From positions 248,001 through 312,000 of the forward strand of contig NZ_QRGO01000003.1 in assembly GCF_003367195.1 (NCBI RefSeq): a stretch of DNA of 64,000 nucleotides. The letters are read 5' to 3'. This document shows, piece by piece, positions 42,989 through 54,345 of the stretch; the stretch's first letter is position 1; the number at the start of each line of letters is the position of its first letter. The DNA comes from Undibacter mobilis. GTDB taxonomy: Bacteria; Pseudomonadota; Alphaproteobacteria; Rhizobiales; Xanthobacteraceae. A program made the translations under genes and the position numbers. The notes below the pieces were generated by a model, which had not been told where the DNA came from, searched no databases, and saw only the letters and a program-made list of their open reading frames with translations.

Positions 42989-44242
42989 ATGTCCGTGACC
43001 CCCGCCTTCGACTACACCGTGCTTGAGCGCTTCCTGCGCTACGTCGTCATCGATACGCAGTCCGATCCGCAATCGTCGTCCACGCCGTCCACCGAGAAAC
43101 AGAAGAACCTCGGCCGCCTGCTGGTGACGGAATTGTGCGATATCGGTCTCAGCGACGCCGAGATGGACGATAACGGCTATGTCTATGCGACGCTGCCGGC
43201 CAACACCGACAAAGCCGTGCCGGTGATCTGCTTCTGCTCGCATATGGACACCTCGCCGGACTTCTCCGGCGCCCATGTGAAGCCGCAGATCGTGCGCAAC
43301 TACCAGGGCGGCGACATCGTCCTCCCCGGCGACAAAAGCCGCATCATCCGCGCGGCCGACCATCCGGCGCTCGCCGCCCAAGCCGGCAACGACATCGTTA
43401 CCTCCGACGGCACCACCCTGCTCGGTGCCGACGACAAGGCCGGCCTGGCCGAAATCGTCGATGCCATGCGTTTCCTTAAGGCCCATCCGGAGATCCGGCA
43501 CGGCGCCATCAAGGTGCTGTTCACGCCGGACGAGGAAATCGGCCGCGGCGTCGACAAGGCCGATCTCAAGCGCCTCAGCGCTGATTTCGCCTACACCATA
43601 GACGGCTCGACCGCGGGCACGATCGAGGATGAAACCTTCTCCGCCGACGCCGCGACCATCACCATTGCCGGCCTCGCCGCCCATCCCGGCTTTGCCAAGG
43701 GCCGCATGGAAAACGCCATCAAGATCGCGGCGCGCCTCGTCGATGCCCTGCCGAAGGAAACGTGCACGCCGGAGACCACCGAAGGCCGCGAAGGCTTCCT
43801 GCATCCGGTGTCGGTCACGTCCGAGCTCGGCGAAGCCAAACTGCAATACATCATCCGCGATTTCACCGAGGCCGGCCTGCGTGACAAGGCGGCGCTGCTG
43901 GAGCGCACGGTGAAAGACGTGATGTGCGACTTCCCCCGCTCGACCTACCGCTTCGAGGTCAAGGAGCAGTATCGCAACATGAAGGTCGTGCTCGACCGGC
44001 ATCCGCAAATCGTCGAGCACGCCATGGAAGCGGTGCGCCGCGCCGGACTCAAGCCGGAGAAGGACAGTATCCGCGGCGGCACAGACGGCTCGCGGCTGTC
44101 ATTCATGGGCCTGCCCTGCCCCAACATCTTCGCCGGCGGGCACGCTTTTCACTCGCCACTGGAATGGGTCAGCGTTCAGGATATGCAAGCTGCAATGCGT
44201 ACCATCGTGCATCTGGCGGCAATCTGGGAAGAGCGGGCTTAA
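42989..44242 (+). CDS. pepT: Peptidase T (tripeptide aminopeptidase)
   Basis: From ATG 42989 (MSVTPAFDYTVLERFLRY) the protein has 417 residues. M20 zinc-peptidase landmarks are SHMDTSPDFSG (His85, Asp87), LLGADDKAG (Asp149), FTPDEEIGRG (Glu182/183) and the C-terminal AGGHAFHSPLEW. PepT removes the N-terminal residue of tripeptides. An earlier ATG (42956) lies within the HU terminator and is unlikely. It converges with the TIGR00725 gene, overlapping it by 4 bp. Confidence 0.94.
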   Translation: MSVTPAFDYTVLERFLRYVVIDTQSDPQSSSTPSTEKQKNLGRLLVTELCDIGLSDAEMDDNGYVYATLPANTDKAVPVICFCSHMDTSPDFSGAHVKPQIVRNYQGGDIVLPGDKSRIIRAADHPALAAQAGNDIVTSDGTTLLGADDKAGLAEIVDAMRFLKAHPEIRHGAIKVLFTPDEEIGRGVDKADLKRLSADFAYTIDGSTAGTIEDETFSADAATITIAGLAAHPGFAKGRMENAIKIAARLVDALPKETCTPETTEGREGFLHPVSVTSELGEAKLQYIIRDFTEAGLRDKAALLERTVKDVMCDFPRSTYRFEVKEQYRNMKVVLDRHPQIVEHAMEAVRRAGLKPEKDSIRGGTDGSRLSFMGLPCPNIFAGGHAFHSPLEWVSVQDMQAAMRTIVHLAAIWEERA

Positions 44243-44865
44243 CCGAGCCCCAACGCCACCTTGCAGACGCCGTCGATGGCGGCGTCGACATTCTCGCAAC
44301 CGCGCACGCCATTGACGATCGCAGCCCCCAGCAAACCGAACACCGGCCGGCCGAACTGCAGGCCCAGCGCGACTTCGGAGAGCGTGCCGTAGCTATCGCC
44401 GATGACGACGAGGCCGAAGCCGGACCGCGCAACAATCGCATTACGCGCTTCGCCAATGCCGGTAGCGATCGGCACAGTGACATAGGCATTGGCAGCCGCC
44501 GCTTCGGCGTCGGGCAACAGACCGATGCTGATGCCGTTCTCCGCCGCGACGCCGCGGCACACCGCTTCCATGACGCCCTGACGGCCGCCGCAGACCACTG
44601 TGAAGCCGATCCGCGCCATCGCCGCGCCAACCTGTTCGGCGGCGGCGAGCTGCGCGTCGCTCGCCTCGCGCGGGCCGATAACCGCGACCGGCTGCCGCAA
44701 GGGATGGCCTGAGCGCCGCTGCAGCCATGTCGCGGCGGCGACCAGTGACAGCGCCTCGCCCGACGATTTGGGCAACGACGACGACCACGTCCGCGTCGCC
44801 GGATCGAAGGTCCGTCTCTGGCCCGCGTCGATCAGATAGCCGCCCGCCTCATCAACGAACAACAT
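44239..44865 (-). CDS. TIGR00725-like SLOG-fold (LOG/DprA-type Rossmann) protein
   Basis: From ATG 44865 (AGAGG five bases upstream) the protein has 208 residues. The first 60 form a small beta-rich region with MLFVDEAGGYLIDAG. Then comes a nucleotide-binding domain with VAVIGPREASDAQLAAAEQVG, VVCGGRQGVMEAVCRG and GFGLVVIGDSYGTLSEVALGL, matching the PGGxGTxxE-type motif region of LOG/SLOG proteins with substitutions. Ligand and role are unknown. The start lies inside the last codons of the ABC permease gene, so it belongs to that operon. Confidence 0.8.
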   Translation of the reverse strand: MLFVDEAGGYLIDAGQRRTFDPATRTWSSSLPKSSGEALSLVAAATWLQRRSGHPLRQPVAVIGPREASDAQLAAAEQVGAAMARIGFTVVCGGRQGVMEAVCRGVAAENGISIGLLPDAEAAAANAYVTVPIATGIGEARNAIVARSGFGLVVIGDSYGTLSEVALGLQFGRPVFGLLGAAIVNGVRGCENVDAAIDGVCKVALGLG

Positions 44866-45679
44866 CTTGCCTCTCATGCCGCGCCGCCGCGATTTCCCCG
44901 ACAGCAATAATGCAGGAGCATATCGCCATCAGGATCAGCGACAACGCCGCCGCGGCCGGAAAGTCGGAGCCGCTTTCGGAAATCATACTGTAGAGCTGCA
45001 GCGGCAGGATATTGACCTGGGTGCCGACCAACGCCAGCGCCGTACCATAGGCGCCGACCGCGACCGCGGCGATCAGGCAAAACGCCGACACCGCGGTTGG
45101 CATAATCTGCGGCACCAGAATCTGCCAGATGACCTGAGCGCGCGTGGCGCCGAGCGACTCCGCGGCGGCGAACTGCGCCCGGTCGAAATTGACCAGCACC
45201 GGCAGCATCAGCATGACAACGCGCGGGATCAGATAATACGACGCGGCAAAGGCCAGCCCCTGCGGCGAAAACAGAAGTCGCGAGAAGGCGACCGGATCGA
45301 CGCCCGCATAGGACAGGATTTGCGTAATGAACCCGGCACGGCCATAGGACAAAATGAAGCCATAAGCGACGATCAGGCCGGAGAAGGTCAGCGGCAGCGC
45401 GATGAAGAACATCATCAGCGTGCGCGCCCGTTCCGACAGGCGCGACAGATGCAGCGCCACCACGAAGCCGACCACAAGAGAGAACACCGAGGCCGTCGCG
45501 CCGAGGATCAGCGAGCCACGCAGGCCGCCCCAGAACAGTTCGTTACGCAGCACGCGCAGGAACGCCGCGCCGCCGCCGGTAAAACCGTCGGCGGACACGA
45601 CAATTAGCGGGATCAGAAAGAAGAGTACAAACACGGCTGCGCCGGGCAGCGCTAGCATGAGCTGATAACCCCGGCGCAT
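44852..45679 (-). CDS. ABC transporter permease (binding-protein-dependent)
   Basis: The 275-residue protein has six membrane segments and the EAA loop AAESLGATRAQVIWQILVPQIM that couples to the ATPase. It resembles PotB/FbpB-type permeases of the polyamine, iron(III) and phosphonate importers. It is last of the four importer genes (permease, ATPase, binding protein, permease), 24 bp after the binding protein gene, and overlaps the TIGR00725 gene. Confidence 0.9.
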   Translation of the reverse strand: MRRGYQLMLALPGAAVFVLFFLIPLIVVSADGFTGGGAAFLRVLRNELFWGGLRGSLILGATASVFSLVVGFVVALHLSRLSERARTLMMFFIALPLTFSGLIVAYGFILSYGRAGFITQILSYAGVDPVAFSRLLFSPQGLAFAASYYLIPRVVMLMLPVLVNFDRAQFAAAESLGATRAQVIWQILVPQIMPTAVSAFCLIAAVAVGAYGTALALVGTQVNILPLQLYSMISESGSDFPAAAALSLILMAICSCIIAVGEIAAARHERQDVVR

Positions 45680-45703
45680 CCGTGTGATCCTTCTCGTTCG
45701 CTT

Positions 45704-46780
45704 CTAGTTCACCGCGGCCTTGGCCCAGCCGGTGTCGATTTCCTGCTTCTTAGCCGCGGCCTTCTGCACGTCGAGCGGATGCACCTGCGGCGCCGGCGGC
45801 AGCTTGTCGGCAACGCTCGCCGGCAGCTTCACGCCCGGCACAGACGGACGCACGAAGCCTTCGGCGAAGATGCCCTGCCCGAAGTCCGTCATGATGAAGT
45901 TGAGCCAGAGCTTGCCGGCATTCGGGTTCGGCCCGTTCTTGACGAGGCTGATGCCATAGGGCGCGGCGACCGACCCGTCCTTCGGCACCACAACTTCGAC
46001 CTGATCGCCGAGACCGTCGGTATACTTGGCCTTCATGCCGTCGTTCTCATACGAAATCCAAACCGGGATCTCGCCCTTGACGAACTGCGCATATGGCGTC
46101 GTGCCGACAACGCGCAGCACCGAGCCCGCCTTGTGCAGCTTGCCGAGATAGTCGATGCCCGGCGCGACATTATCGACGCTGCCGCCATTGGCGTAGGCTG
46201 CACCGAAGGTCAGTACCTGGCCCACGCCGGTCGAACGCGGATCGAGATAGACCACGGTGTTTTTATATTCCGGCTTGAGCAGATCGGCCCAGCTCTGCGG
46301 CACGTTCTTGACGAGCTTCTTATTGACGACGAAAGCGATCGTCAGCTGGTGGATGGTGAACCACTTGCCGCTCGGCTCGCGGAACACATCGGGCAGCTTG
46401 TCGAAGTTGACTGGCTTGAACGGCGCCACCACATCCTTGGCCACCGCATCGACCGCCGAAGCGGCGAAGTAGTACGCGGTGTCGGCTTGCGGGCGATTGC
46501 GCGCCTTGTCGAGCGCGATCACGGTCGCGGCCGAACCGAGATCGTTATAGGCCATCTCAACTGCGGGATAGCGCTTCTTGAAGGCAGCAAATTGCGCCGC
46601 CCAGTTGGCCCAGGTCGGGCCGGTGTCGAATGAGACGACCATGCCTTCCTTGGCCGCCGCCTCGTACAGTGCCTTCTCGCCGGGATAGAGCTCGACCGAG
46701 TCCATCACGGTCTGGGCCTGCGCCAGAACCGGCGCCAGCGTCAGCGCGGCGATCGTCAGCGTTCTCTTGAGTGCTCTCAT
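45704..46780 (-). CDS. ABC transporter periplasmic solute-binding protein
   Basis: From ATG 46780 (CTGGAGG upstream) the protein has 358 residues with a signal peptide ending APVLAQAQ and no lipobox. The fold is that of PotD/FbpA-like proteins: ALYEAAAKEGMVVSF near the start, SWADLLKPEYKNTVVYLDPRST in the middle, and a C-terminal lobe. Substrate cannot be deduced; iron(III), polyamines or phosphonates are possible. Its middle segment is clearly related to the binding protein at 63177. The final 30 residues are an Ala/Lys-rich extension. Confidence 0.9.
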   Translation of the reverse strand: MRALKRTLTIAALTLAPVLAQAQTVMDSVELYPGEKALYEAAAKEGMVVSFDTGPTWANWAAQFAAFKKRYPAVEMAYNDLGSAATVIALDKARNRPQADTAYYFAASAVDAVAKDVVAPFKPVNFDKLPDVFREPSGKWFTIHQLTIAFVVNKKLVKNVPQSWADLLKPEYKNTVVYLDPRSTGVGQVLTFGAAYANGGSVDNVAPGIDYLGKLHKAGSVLRVVGTTPYAQFVKGEIPVWISYENDGMKAKYTDGLGDQVEVVVPKDGSVAAPYGISLVKNGPNPNAGKLWLNFIMTDFGQGIFAEGFVRPSVPGVKLPASVADKLPPAPQVHPLDVQKAAAKKQEIDTGWAKAAVN

Positions 46781-46796
46781 CGATGCCTCCAGTGGT

Positions 46797-47851
<1,055 letters not shown>

Positions 47852-47855
<4 letters not shown>

Positions 47856-48637
47856 GCGCCGGCTCCATAAGCGCCTTGCGCGCCGCGTGCGGTGAGCGCG
47901 CCGCCGACTGAGGCGAGCAACGCCAGAGACAGCAGCACTACGGTTGCGGCGCAGGCAAAGCCTGTCGCGCCATAGAAGGCCTGCAACAACACCACCGGAT
48001 AAGGCCGCGTCAGAAAACCGGCCACAAGATTGGACAACTGGAATTCGCCGATCGATAGAGCTGCGACTGTAATCAGCCCCGAAGCCAGGCTGTGCCGCAA
48101 GCTTGGCAGCACGATATCGATGAAGCGCCGCGTTGCGCCGGCGCCGAGCGACTCGGCCGCCAGTTCGATCTCGGCCAGCTTAAGATGGCGCATGTCGCCG
48201 ATCAGCGTCTGCAGCAGATATGGCAGGGTCAGCACCAGATGGCCGCCGACCAGAACCCACAGGCTGCCGAGAAACGGCAGCGTGTCGCTGGAGAAGACGA
48301 GCACGAAGCCGAAGGCCAGCACGAGCGGCGGCACGGCGATCGGCAGCAGATAGATGATGCGCGCGGCGGCACGTGCCTTGCGCGAGGCGGCGCGGTAAAT
48401 GGCGTAAGCGAGCGGCACGCCGACCGCCGCGCCAATCACGCAGGTCAGCGCGCAAACCTTGAGACTGGTCCAAAAGGCGCGCTGGAAGCTGCCGTCATTG
48501 GCGACCTGCTGGTACCACTCCGTCGTGAAGCCGGACGGCAGCAGCGTGTTGAACCAGACATGCCCGACGGAGCCTACCAGGAGCAACGCGATCGGCGTGA
48601 ACAGGTAGACGAGATAAAGGTAGGTCGCGAGCGCCAT
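47852..48637 (-). CDS. ABC transporter permease (binding-protein-dependent)
   Basis: The 261-residue protein has six membrane segments and the EAA-type loop ELAAESLGAGATRRFIDIVLPSL. It resembles PotC/FbpB-like permeases and is the first gene of the importer operon. Its product should pair with the permease at 44852. The sequence begins directly with the first membrane helix (MALATYLYLVYLFTPIALLLV). Confidence 0.9.
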
Positions 48638-48801
48638 TGCTGCTGTCGATCTCGCACGGACAGACAGCGCCCGCGAAAGCTCGCCCCGGCTTATGAGGGG
48701 TCAATATAGCAAAGAAACGCTGGAGCGACTCTGCCGTACAGGCATTGACCTAGCGCAAGCATATGACAGTTCCGCGAAACTCTGCTGCGCTGCGAAGGGG
48801 A

Positions 48802-48876
48802 TGGTGGGCAGTGAGAGGATCGAACTCCCGACCGTCCCGGTGTAAACGGGATGCTCTACCGCTGAGCTAACTGCCC
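48802..48876 (-). tRNA. tRNA-Val(TAC)
   Basis: The minus strand gives a 75-nt cloverleaf including CCA. Acceptor GGGCAGT pairs with ACTGCCC, the D-arm is AGCTCAGCGGTAGAGC, the anticodon stem is TCCCG/CGGGA with loop TTTACAC (anticodon TAC), and the T-loop is TTCGATC. The discriminator is A. Confidence 0.97.
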
Positions 48877-48944
48877 AATCCGCGCGCCTTATCGTCCAAG
48901 GACGGCCGCTGCGCAAGCCGCCCTTTTCCATCGCCGCCCGACAA

Positions 48945-48975
48945 AAAACGGCGCCCGAAGGCGCCGTTTTCTCAG
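48945..48975 (-). terminator. Rho-independent terminator after lon
   Basis: AAAACGGCGCC (48945-48955) pairs with GGCGCCGTTTT (48960-48970) around a four-base loop. The A/T ends make it work in both directions, and on the minus strand it ends lon. Confidence 0.9.
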
Positions 48976-48991
48976 TCGTTGGGCCAGCCAC

Positions 48992-51418
48992 CTAGTGCGC
49001 GGTCAGGCCCGAACCTTCTTCGTCGGCCTTGCTGTCGGTCGCCGCAATCTTGGCGGCCGCCTCATCCCATTCGATGGGCTCGGGCTTGCGAACCAGAGCC
49101 TTGGCCAGCACCTCGTCCATCCGGGAAACCGGAAGGATCTCGAGGTGCTTCTTGATGGTCTCGGAGATTTCCACCAGATCCTTGGCGTTCTCCTCCGGAA
49201 TCAGCACCGTCTTGATGCCGCCGCGTGCAGCGGCAAGCAACTTCTCCTTCAGGCCACCGATGGGCAGCACCCTGCCGCGCAGCGTGATCTCACCGGTCAT
49301 GGCGACATCCTTGCGGACCGGGATGCCGGTCATCACCGAAACGATCGAGGTCACCATCGCGACGCCTGCCGACGGACCATCCTTCGGCGTCGCGCCTTCC
49401 GGCACGTGCACGTGGATGTCCCTGCGGTCGAACAACGGCGGTTCGATGCCAAAGGCGACAGCGCGCGAGCGGACATAAGACGCCGCCGCGGAGATCGACT
49501 CCTTCATCACGTCCCGCAGGTTGCCGGTGACGGTCATGCGGCCCTTGCCGGGCATGGACGTACCTTCGATGGTGAGCAGCTCGCCGCCCACATCGGTCCA
49601 GGCCAGACCCGTAACCACGCCGACCAGATCGTCCGCCTCGACTTCACCGAAGCGATACTTCGGCACGCCGAGATAGTCCGACAGGTTCTTCGCGGTGACG
49701 GCGATCGACTTCTTCTTCGAGGTCATGATCTCCTTGACCGCCTTGCGCACGAGCGTCGACAGCTCGCGCTCGAGGCTGCGCACGCCCGCTTCGCGGGTGT
49801 AGCGCCGGATCATCAGCATCAGACCTTCGTCGTCGATCGTCCATTCCGCGGGCGTCAGACCGTGCTTGGCCACCGCGTGCGGGATCAGATGCTTGCGCGC
49901 GATCTCGACCTTCTCATCCTCCGTGTAACCGGCGATGCGAATGATCTCCATGCGGTCCATCAACGGGCCGGGGATATTCAGCGTGTTGGCCGTGGTGATG
50001 AACATCACGCTCGACAAGTCGTAATCCACCTCGAGATAGTGATCGGCGAATGTCGAGTTCTGTTCCGGATCGAGCACCTCAAGCAGAGCCGACGACGGAT
50101 CGCCGCGGAAATCGGCGCCCATCTTGTCGATCTCGTCGAGCAGGAACAGCGGATTCGACGTCTTCGCCTTCCTCATCGACTGGATGATCTTGCCGGGCAT
50201 CGAACCGATATAGGTTCGCCGGTGACCGCGGATCTCGGCCTCGTCACGCACGCCGCCGAGCGACACGCGCACGAACTCACGGCCGGTCGCCTTGGCGATC
50301 GACTTGCCGAGCGAGGTCTTGCCGACACCCGGAGGGCCGACAAGGCACAGGATCGGGCCGGTGAGCTTGTTGGCGCGCTGCTGCACGGCGAGATACTCGA
50401 CGATGCGCTCCTTGACCTTCTCAAGGCCGTAGTGATCGGCATCAAGAATGGTCTCGGCGGCAGTCAGATCCTTCTTGACCTTGCTCTTCTTGCCCCACGG
50501 GATCGAGAGCAGCCAGTCGAGATAGTTGCGCACGACGGTGGCTTCGGCCGACATCGGAGACATCTGCCGCAGCTTCTTGAGTTCGTGCGTGGCCTTCTCG
50601 CGGGCTTCCTTGGAGAGCTTGGTCTTCTTGATCTTGTCTTCCAGTTCGGCCAGCTCGTCGCGACCTTCCTCGTCGCCGAGCTCCTTCTGGATCGCCTTCA
50701 TCTGTTCGTTGAGGTAGTACTCGCGTTGCGTCTTCTCCATCTGCCGCTTGACGCGGGTGCGGATGCGCTTTTCCACCTGCAGGACCGAGATTTCGCTCTC
50801 CATCAGGCCGAGCACCTTTTCAAGGCGTGCGGTGACGGACGGCGTCTCGAGGATATCCTGCTTGTCCGGAATCTTGACGGCGAGATGCGAAGCCACCGTG
50901 TCGGCGAGCTTGGCGTAATCCTCGATCTGCTGGATCACGCCGACGACTTCCGGCGACACCTTCTTGTTGAGCTTCACATAGTTTTCGAATTCGGTGACGA
51001 CCGAGCGCGCCATCGCCTCCGCCTCAACGCGCTCGCCGATATCGTCGGCAATCGCGGTGGCGTCGGCCTCGTAGTAGTCGGCACGATCAGTGTACTTGGA
51101 AACCTTGGCGCGCGTCGCACCCTCGACCAGCACCTTCACAGTGCCGTCGGGCAGCTTGAGCAGTTGCAGCACGCTTGCCAGCGTTCCGACTTCGAAAATC
51201 GAGTCGGTTGCCGGATCGTCGTCGGACGCGTTCTTCTGCGTCGCGAGCAGAATGAAGGTGTCGGAGCGCATCACCTCTTCCAGCGCCTTGATCGACTTTT
51301 CACGGCCGACAAAGAGCGGAACGATCATGTGCGGAAACACCACGATGTCGCGCAACGGCAGCACCGGATAGGAGCGGCTTTCGCCAGGCTGCAGCGTGGG
51401 TCGTGGCTTGTTGGTCAT
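48992..51418 (-). CDS. lon: ATP-dependent protease Lon
   Basis: From ATG 51418 ([16 protein letters not shown] upstream) the protein has 808 residues. It has the N-terminal substrate domain ([23 protein letters not shown]), an AAA+ module with Walker [10 protein letters not shown] at residues 361-369, and the protease domain with catalytic Ser683 ([10 protein letters not shown]) and Lys726 (GGLKEK). Lon degrades misfolded and regulatory proteins in the cytosol. It is last in the tig-clpP-clpX-lon order; a 408-bp gap before it holds its own promoter region. Confidence 0.97.
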   Translation of the reverse strand: MTNKPRPTLQPGESRSYPVLPLRDIVVFPHMIVPLFVGREKSIKALEEVMRSDTFILLATQKNASDDDPATDSIFEVGTLASVLQLLKLPDGTVKVLVEGATRAKVSKYTDRADYYEADATAIADDIGERVEAEAMARSVVTEFENYVKLNKKVSPEVVGVIQQIEDYAKLADTVASHLAVKIPDKQDILETPSVTARLEKVLGLMESEISVLQVEKRIRTRVKRQMEKTQREYYLNEQMKAIQKELGDEEGRDELAELEDKIKKTKLSKEAREKATHELKKLRQMSPMSAEATVVRNYLDWLLSIPWGKKSKVKKDLTAAETILDADHYGLEKVKERIVEYLAVQQRANKLTGPILCLVGPPGVGKTSLGKSIAKATGREFVRVSLGGVRDEAEIRGHRRTYIGSMPGKIIQSMRKAKTSNPLFLLDEIDKMGADFRGDPSSALLEVLDPEQNSTFADHYLEVDYDLSSVMFITTANTLNIPGPLMDRMEIIRIAGYTEDEKVEIARKHLIPHAVAKHGLTPAEWTIDDEGLMLMIRRYTREAGVRSLERELSTLVRKAVKEIMTSKKKSIAVTAKNLSDYLGVPKYRFGEVEADDLVGVVTGLAWTDVGGELLTIEGTSMPGKGRMTVTGNLRDVMKESISAAASYVRSRAVAFGIEPPLFDRRDIHVHVPEGATPKDGPSAGVAMVTSIVSVMTGIPVRKDVAMTGEITLRGRVLPIGGLKEKLLAAARGGIKTVLIPEENAKDLVEISETIKKHLEILPVSRMDEVLAKALVRKPEPIEWDEAAAKIAATDSKADEEGSGLTAH

Positions 51419-51826
51419 TGTCTTCCAGTCCTTTTTGTTGTGCCCCTGACCCAAGGACCCGCCTTTGGCGGCATCGCAAGATCAGTGCCGGTCAGGATGA
51501 GGACGCCGGGTGCGCGTATCCTGTTTCGCGGTCGGCCCCAGGGAGGCATTTTCGGGGACGGCACCCAAGTCGCAGGCAAGTCGCAGATCGAAAAACGACG
51601 AATATTGGTACGCCGGTTCTCGGACAGCACTATACGTAGGATGACGGCCACCCCTCCGCAAGTAACGCCTAAAACTCAAGTTAAGACGAGACTACGCGGA
51701 TCAGGACACCACAAACAGGGCCGATTCGGCGGCGAAATCGCCGCCGCGGAACCGGTTATCCAGCCGTACCAGCACACGCGTTACGGCATACGGCCCGACA
51801 CTGGGCCGCGGGGGCGACGCATGGTG
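51419..51826. other. Gene-free interval between clpX and lon
   Basis: No gene is supported here. A hairpin GGCGGC/GCCGCC (51728-51745) may mark the end of the clpX message but lacks a T-run. The region near 51600-51690 is less GC-rich and may hold the lon promoter; I could not fit a heat-shock consensus with good spacing. Confidence 0.35.
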
Positions 51827-53104
51827 TCAGGCGCTGGCAGAGCCCTGGTCAGCCGTGCGGTCGGAGCGGTCGGCGTAGATGTAGAGCGGCCGGGCGGTTC
51901 CTTCGACGACCTCCTTGGAGATCACAACCTCTTCGACGCCTTCGAGCGAAGGCAGGTCGAACATGGTGTCGAGCAGAATACCTTCCATGATCGAGCGCAG
52001 GCCGCGCGCGCCGGTCTTGCGCTCGATCGCCTTGCGGGCGATGGCGCCAAGTGCTTCTTCCGCGAGCGTCAGATCGATCTGCTCCATCTCGAACAGCCGC
52101 TGGTACTGCTTGACCAGCGCGTTCTTCGGCTCGATCAGGATCTTCTTGAGCGAGGCCTCGTCGAGGTCTTCAAGCGTCGCGACGACCGGCAGACGGCCGA
52201 CGAACTCGGGAATGAGACCGTACTTGAGCAGATCTTCCGGTTCGACCTCGCGGAAGATCTCGCCCTGACGGCGGTCTTCGGGCGCCGACACCTTGGCGCC
52301 GAAACCAATCGAGGTCGACTTGCCGCGGCTGGAGATGATCTTGTCCAGGCCCGAGAAGGCGCCGCCGCAAATGAACAAGATGTTGGTCGTATCGACCTGG
52401 AGGAATTCCTGCTGCGGATGCTTGCGGCCGCCCTGCGGCGGCACGGAGGCAACCGTGCCTTCCATGATCTTCAGGAGCGCCTGCTGCACGCCCTCACCCG
52501 ACACGTCGCGCGTGATCGAGGGGTTGTCGGACTTGCGGCTGATCTTGTCGATTTCGTCGATATAGACGATGCCGCGCTGCGCGCGTTCGACGTTGTAGTC
52601 GGCCGCCTGCAGCAGCTTGAGAATAATGTTCTCGACGTCCTCGCCGACATAGCCGGCTTCGGTGAGCGTCGTGGCATCCGCCATCGTGAAGGGCACGTCG
52701 AGGATGCGCGCCAGCGTCTGCGCCAGCAGCGTCTTGCCCGAACCGGTCGGACCGATCAGCAGGATGTTCGACTTCGCGAGTTCGACATCCTGGTGCTTGG
52801 TCTGGTGGTTGAGGCGCTTGTAGTGATTGTGCACGGCGACCGAGAGCACGCGCTTGGCGTGGAACTGGCCGATCACGTAGTCGTCGAGGACCTTGCAGAT
52901 TTCCTTCGGCGTCGGGATGCCGTCACGCGACTTCACGAGCGAGGACTTGTTCTCCTCACGGATGATGTCCATGCAGAGTTCGACGCATTCATCGCAGATG
53001 AACACGGTCGGTCCGGCGATCAGCTTCCTGACTTCGTGCTGGCTCTTGCCGCAGAACGAGCAATACAGGGTGTTCTTTGAATCGGTGCCGCCGACTTTGC
53101 TCAT
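51827..53104 (-). CDS. clpX: ATP-dependent Clp protease ATP-binding subunit ClpX
   Basis: The 425-residue unfoldase has the N-terminal zinc finger (C15, C18, C37, C40), Walker A GPTGSGKT, Walker [11 protein letters not shown], the GYVGEDVE pore-1 loop and the IGFGAKV loop that docks on ClpP. It recognises tagged substrates such as ssrA peptides and cell-cycle regulators and feeds them to ClpP. It begins [20 protein letters not shown], and lies 351 bp after clpP. Confidence 0.97.
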   Translation of the reverse strand: MSKVGGTDSKNTLYCSFCGKSQHEVRKLIAGPTVFICDECVELCMDIIREENKSSLVKSRDGIPTPKEICKVLDDYVIGQFHAKRVLSVAVHNHYKRLNHQTKHQDVELAKSNILLIGPTGSGKTLLAQTLARILDVPFTMADATTLTEAGYVGEDVENIILKLLQAADYNVERAQRGIVYIDEIDKISRKSDNPSITRDVSGEGVQQALLKIMEGTVASVPPQGGRKHPQQEFLQVDTTNILFICGGAFSGLDKIISSRGKSTSIGFGAKVSAPEDRRQGEIFREVEPEDLLKYGLIPEFVGRLPVVATLEDLDEASLKKILIEPKNALVKQYQRLFEMEQIDLTLAEEALGAIARKAIERKTGARGLRSIMEGILLDTMFDLPSLEGVEEVVISKEVVEGTARPLYIYADRSDRTADQGSASA

Positions 53105-53455
53105 TCCGTTCTCCGTATCACTCTTCCGTATACTCGACCAAAAGCAGCCCGATCGATGTATCGTTCACTGGCGTCGCCCCGCCAAGGCAAGTTGTCCCTA
53201 CCGCCACCGAAGCAAATTCTGCGCCGGAAATTAAGGCGCACGGCCCGGCCATCTCGCGGCAGTCAAGTCTCACTACACTCCCATACCCTAAGCGAAGCAT
53301 GCTACGGGCAGGATGATCAAGAATGTATTAACGATAATATCGGCCGTTTTTAGCAACAAAGTAGGCCGAAATTACCGCTCTTGCCGTCCACCAGCGGCCG
53401 ATGCGCGCATCTTGTCGCGGGGGAACTTTTGCCACCCGAAACGGTCCCGCCCGCT
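53105..53455. other. Gene-free interval between clpP and clpX
   Basis: The region is locally AT-richer around 53310-53350 and should hold the clpX promoter. A 60-codon open frame on the minus strand (53118-53300) has no ribosome-binding site or family features, and I do not call it. Nothing else was seen. Confidence 0.35.
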
Positions 53456-54088
53456 TTAGGCCGGCTTCACGGCCATATCCTGCGGCCGCTTGTTGATCAC
53501 GCTGTCCACGATGCCAAAGTCGCGCGCGGCTTCCGCCGTGAGGAAGTAATCGCGCTCCAGCGCGTCCTCGATCTTCTTCAGCGACTGGCCGGTGTGGTGG
53601 ACATAAATCTCGTTGAGCCGCTTCTTCAGGTTCAAAATCTCCTGCGCGTGCAGCATGATATCGGTCGCCTGGCCCTGGAAGCCGCCGGACGGCTGATGCA
53701 CCATGATGCGGGCGTTCGGCAGCGCAAAGCGCATGTCCTTCTCGCCGGCAGCCAGCAGCAGCGAGCCCATCGAGGCCGCCTGGCCGATACACAGGGTCGA
53801 AACCGCCGGACGGATGAACTGCATGGTGTCGTAGATCGCCATGCCTGACGTCACCACCCCGCCCGGCGAGTTGATGTACATCGAGATTTCTTTCTTCGGG
53901 TTCTCGGCTTCGAGGAACAGAAGCTGGGCGACGATCAACGTCGACATACCGTCCTCGATCGGCCCGGTGATGAAGATGATGCGTTCCTTCAGGAGCCGGG
54001 AGAAGATGTCGTAGGCCCGTTCGCCGCGGTTGGTCTGTTCGACCACCATCGGCACCAGGTTCATATAGGTCTCTACCGGATCTTTCAT
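53456..54088 (-). CDS. clpP: ATP-dependent Clp protease proteolytic subunit ClpP
   Basis: From ATG 54088 ([19 protein letters not shown] upstream) the protein has 210 residues. The catalytic triad is Ser106 (GQAASMGS), His131 (IMVHQPSGG) and Asp180 ([10 protein letters not shown]). It forms the double-ring protease chamber used with ClpX and ClpA. A GTG 33 bp upstream is in frame but less family-like. The order tig-clpP-clpX is conserved. Confidence 0.97.
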   Translation of the reverse strand: MKDPVETYMNLVPMVVEQTNRGERAYDIFSRLLKERIIFITGPIEDGMSTLIVAQLLFLEAENPKKEISMYINSPGGVVTSGMAIYDTMQFIRPAVSTLCIGQAASMGSLLLAAGEKDMRFALPNARIMVHQPSGGFQGQATDIMLHAQEILNLKKRLNEIYVHHTGQSLKKIEDALERDYFLTAEAARDFGIVDSVINKRPQDMAVKPA

Positions 54089-54345
54089 AACGGCTCCAAA
54101 AGGCACATCGGCACGAATCACACGGGCTAGCTTAGCGAGTCACCGTGTTTCGACGATCTATTTTCGGTTGCCCCAAAGCGCAAGGGACGCCCGGAGGATG
54201 GTGACAGGTCTCTTAAGAAGCGACGCAAACTGGATTAGGCCGTGCCCGTCCAAAGACACGAGCGCCCGGCGAGGCGATTCCCCACCGGGCGACGTATGTA
54301 CCAGAAGGCGATTAAGCAATCGTGGAGAGGCGGCGGCAGAATTCG

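Noticed and set aside
53118..53300. A 60-codon minus-strand frame between clpP and clpX.
   Set aside because: No ribosome-binding site, no recognisable domain, and the region is expected to hold the clpX promoter.
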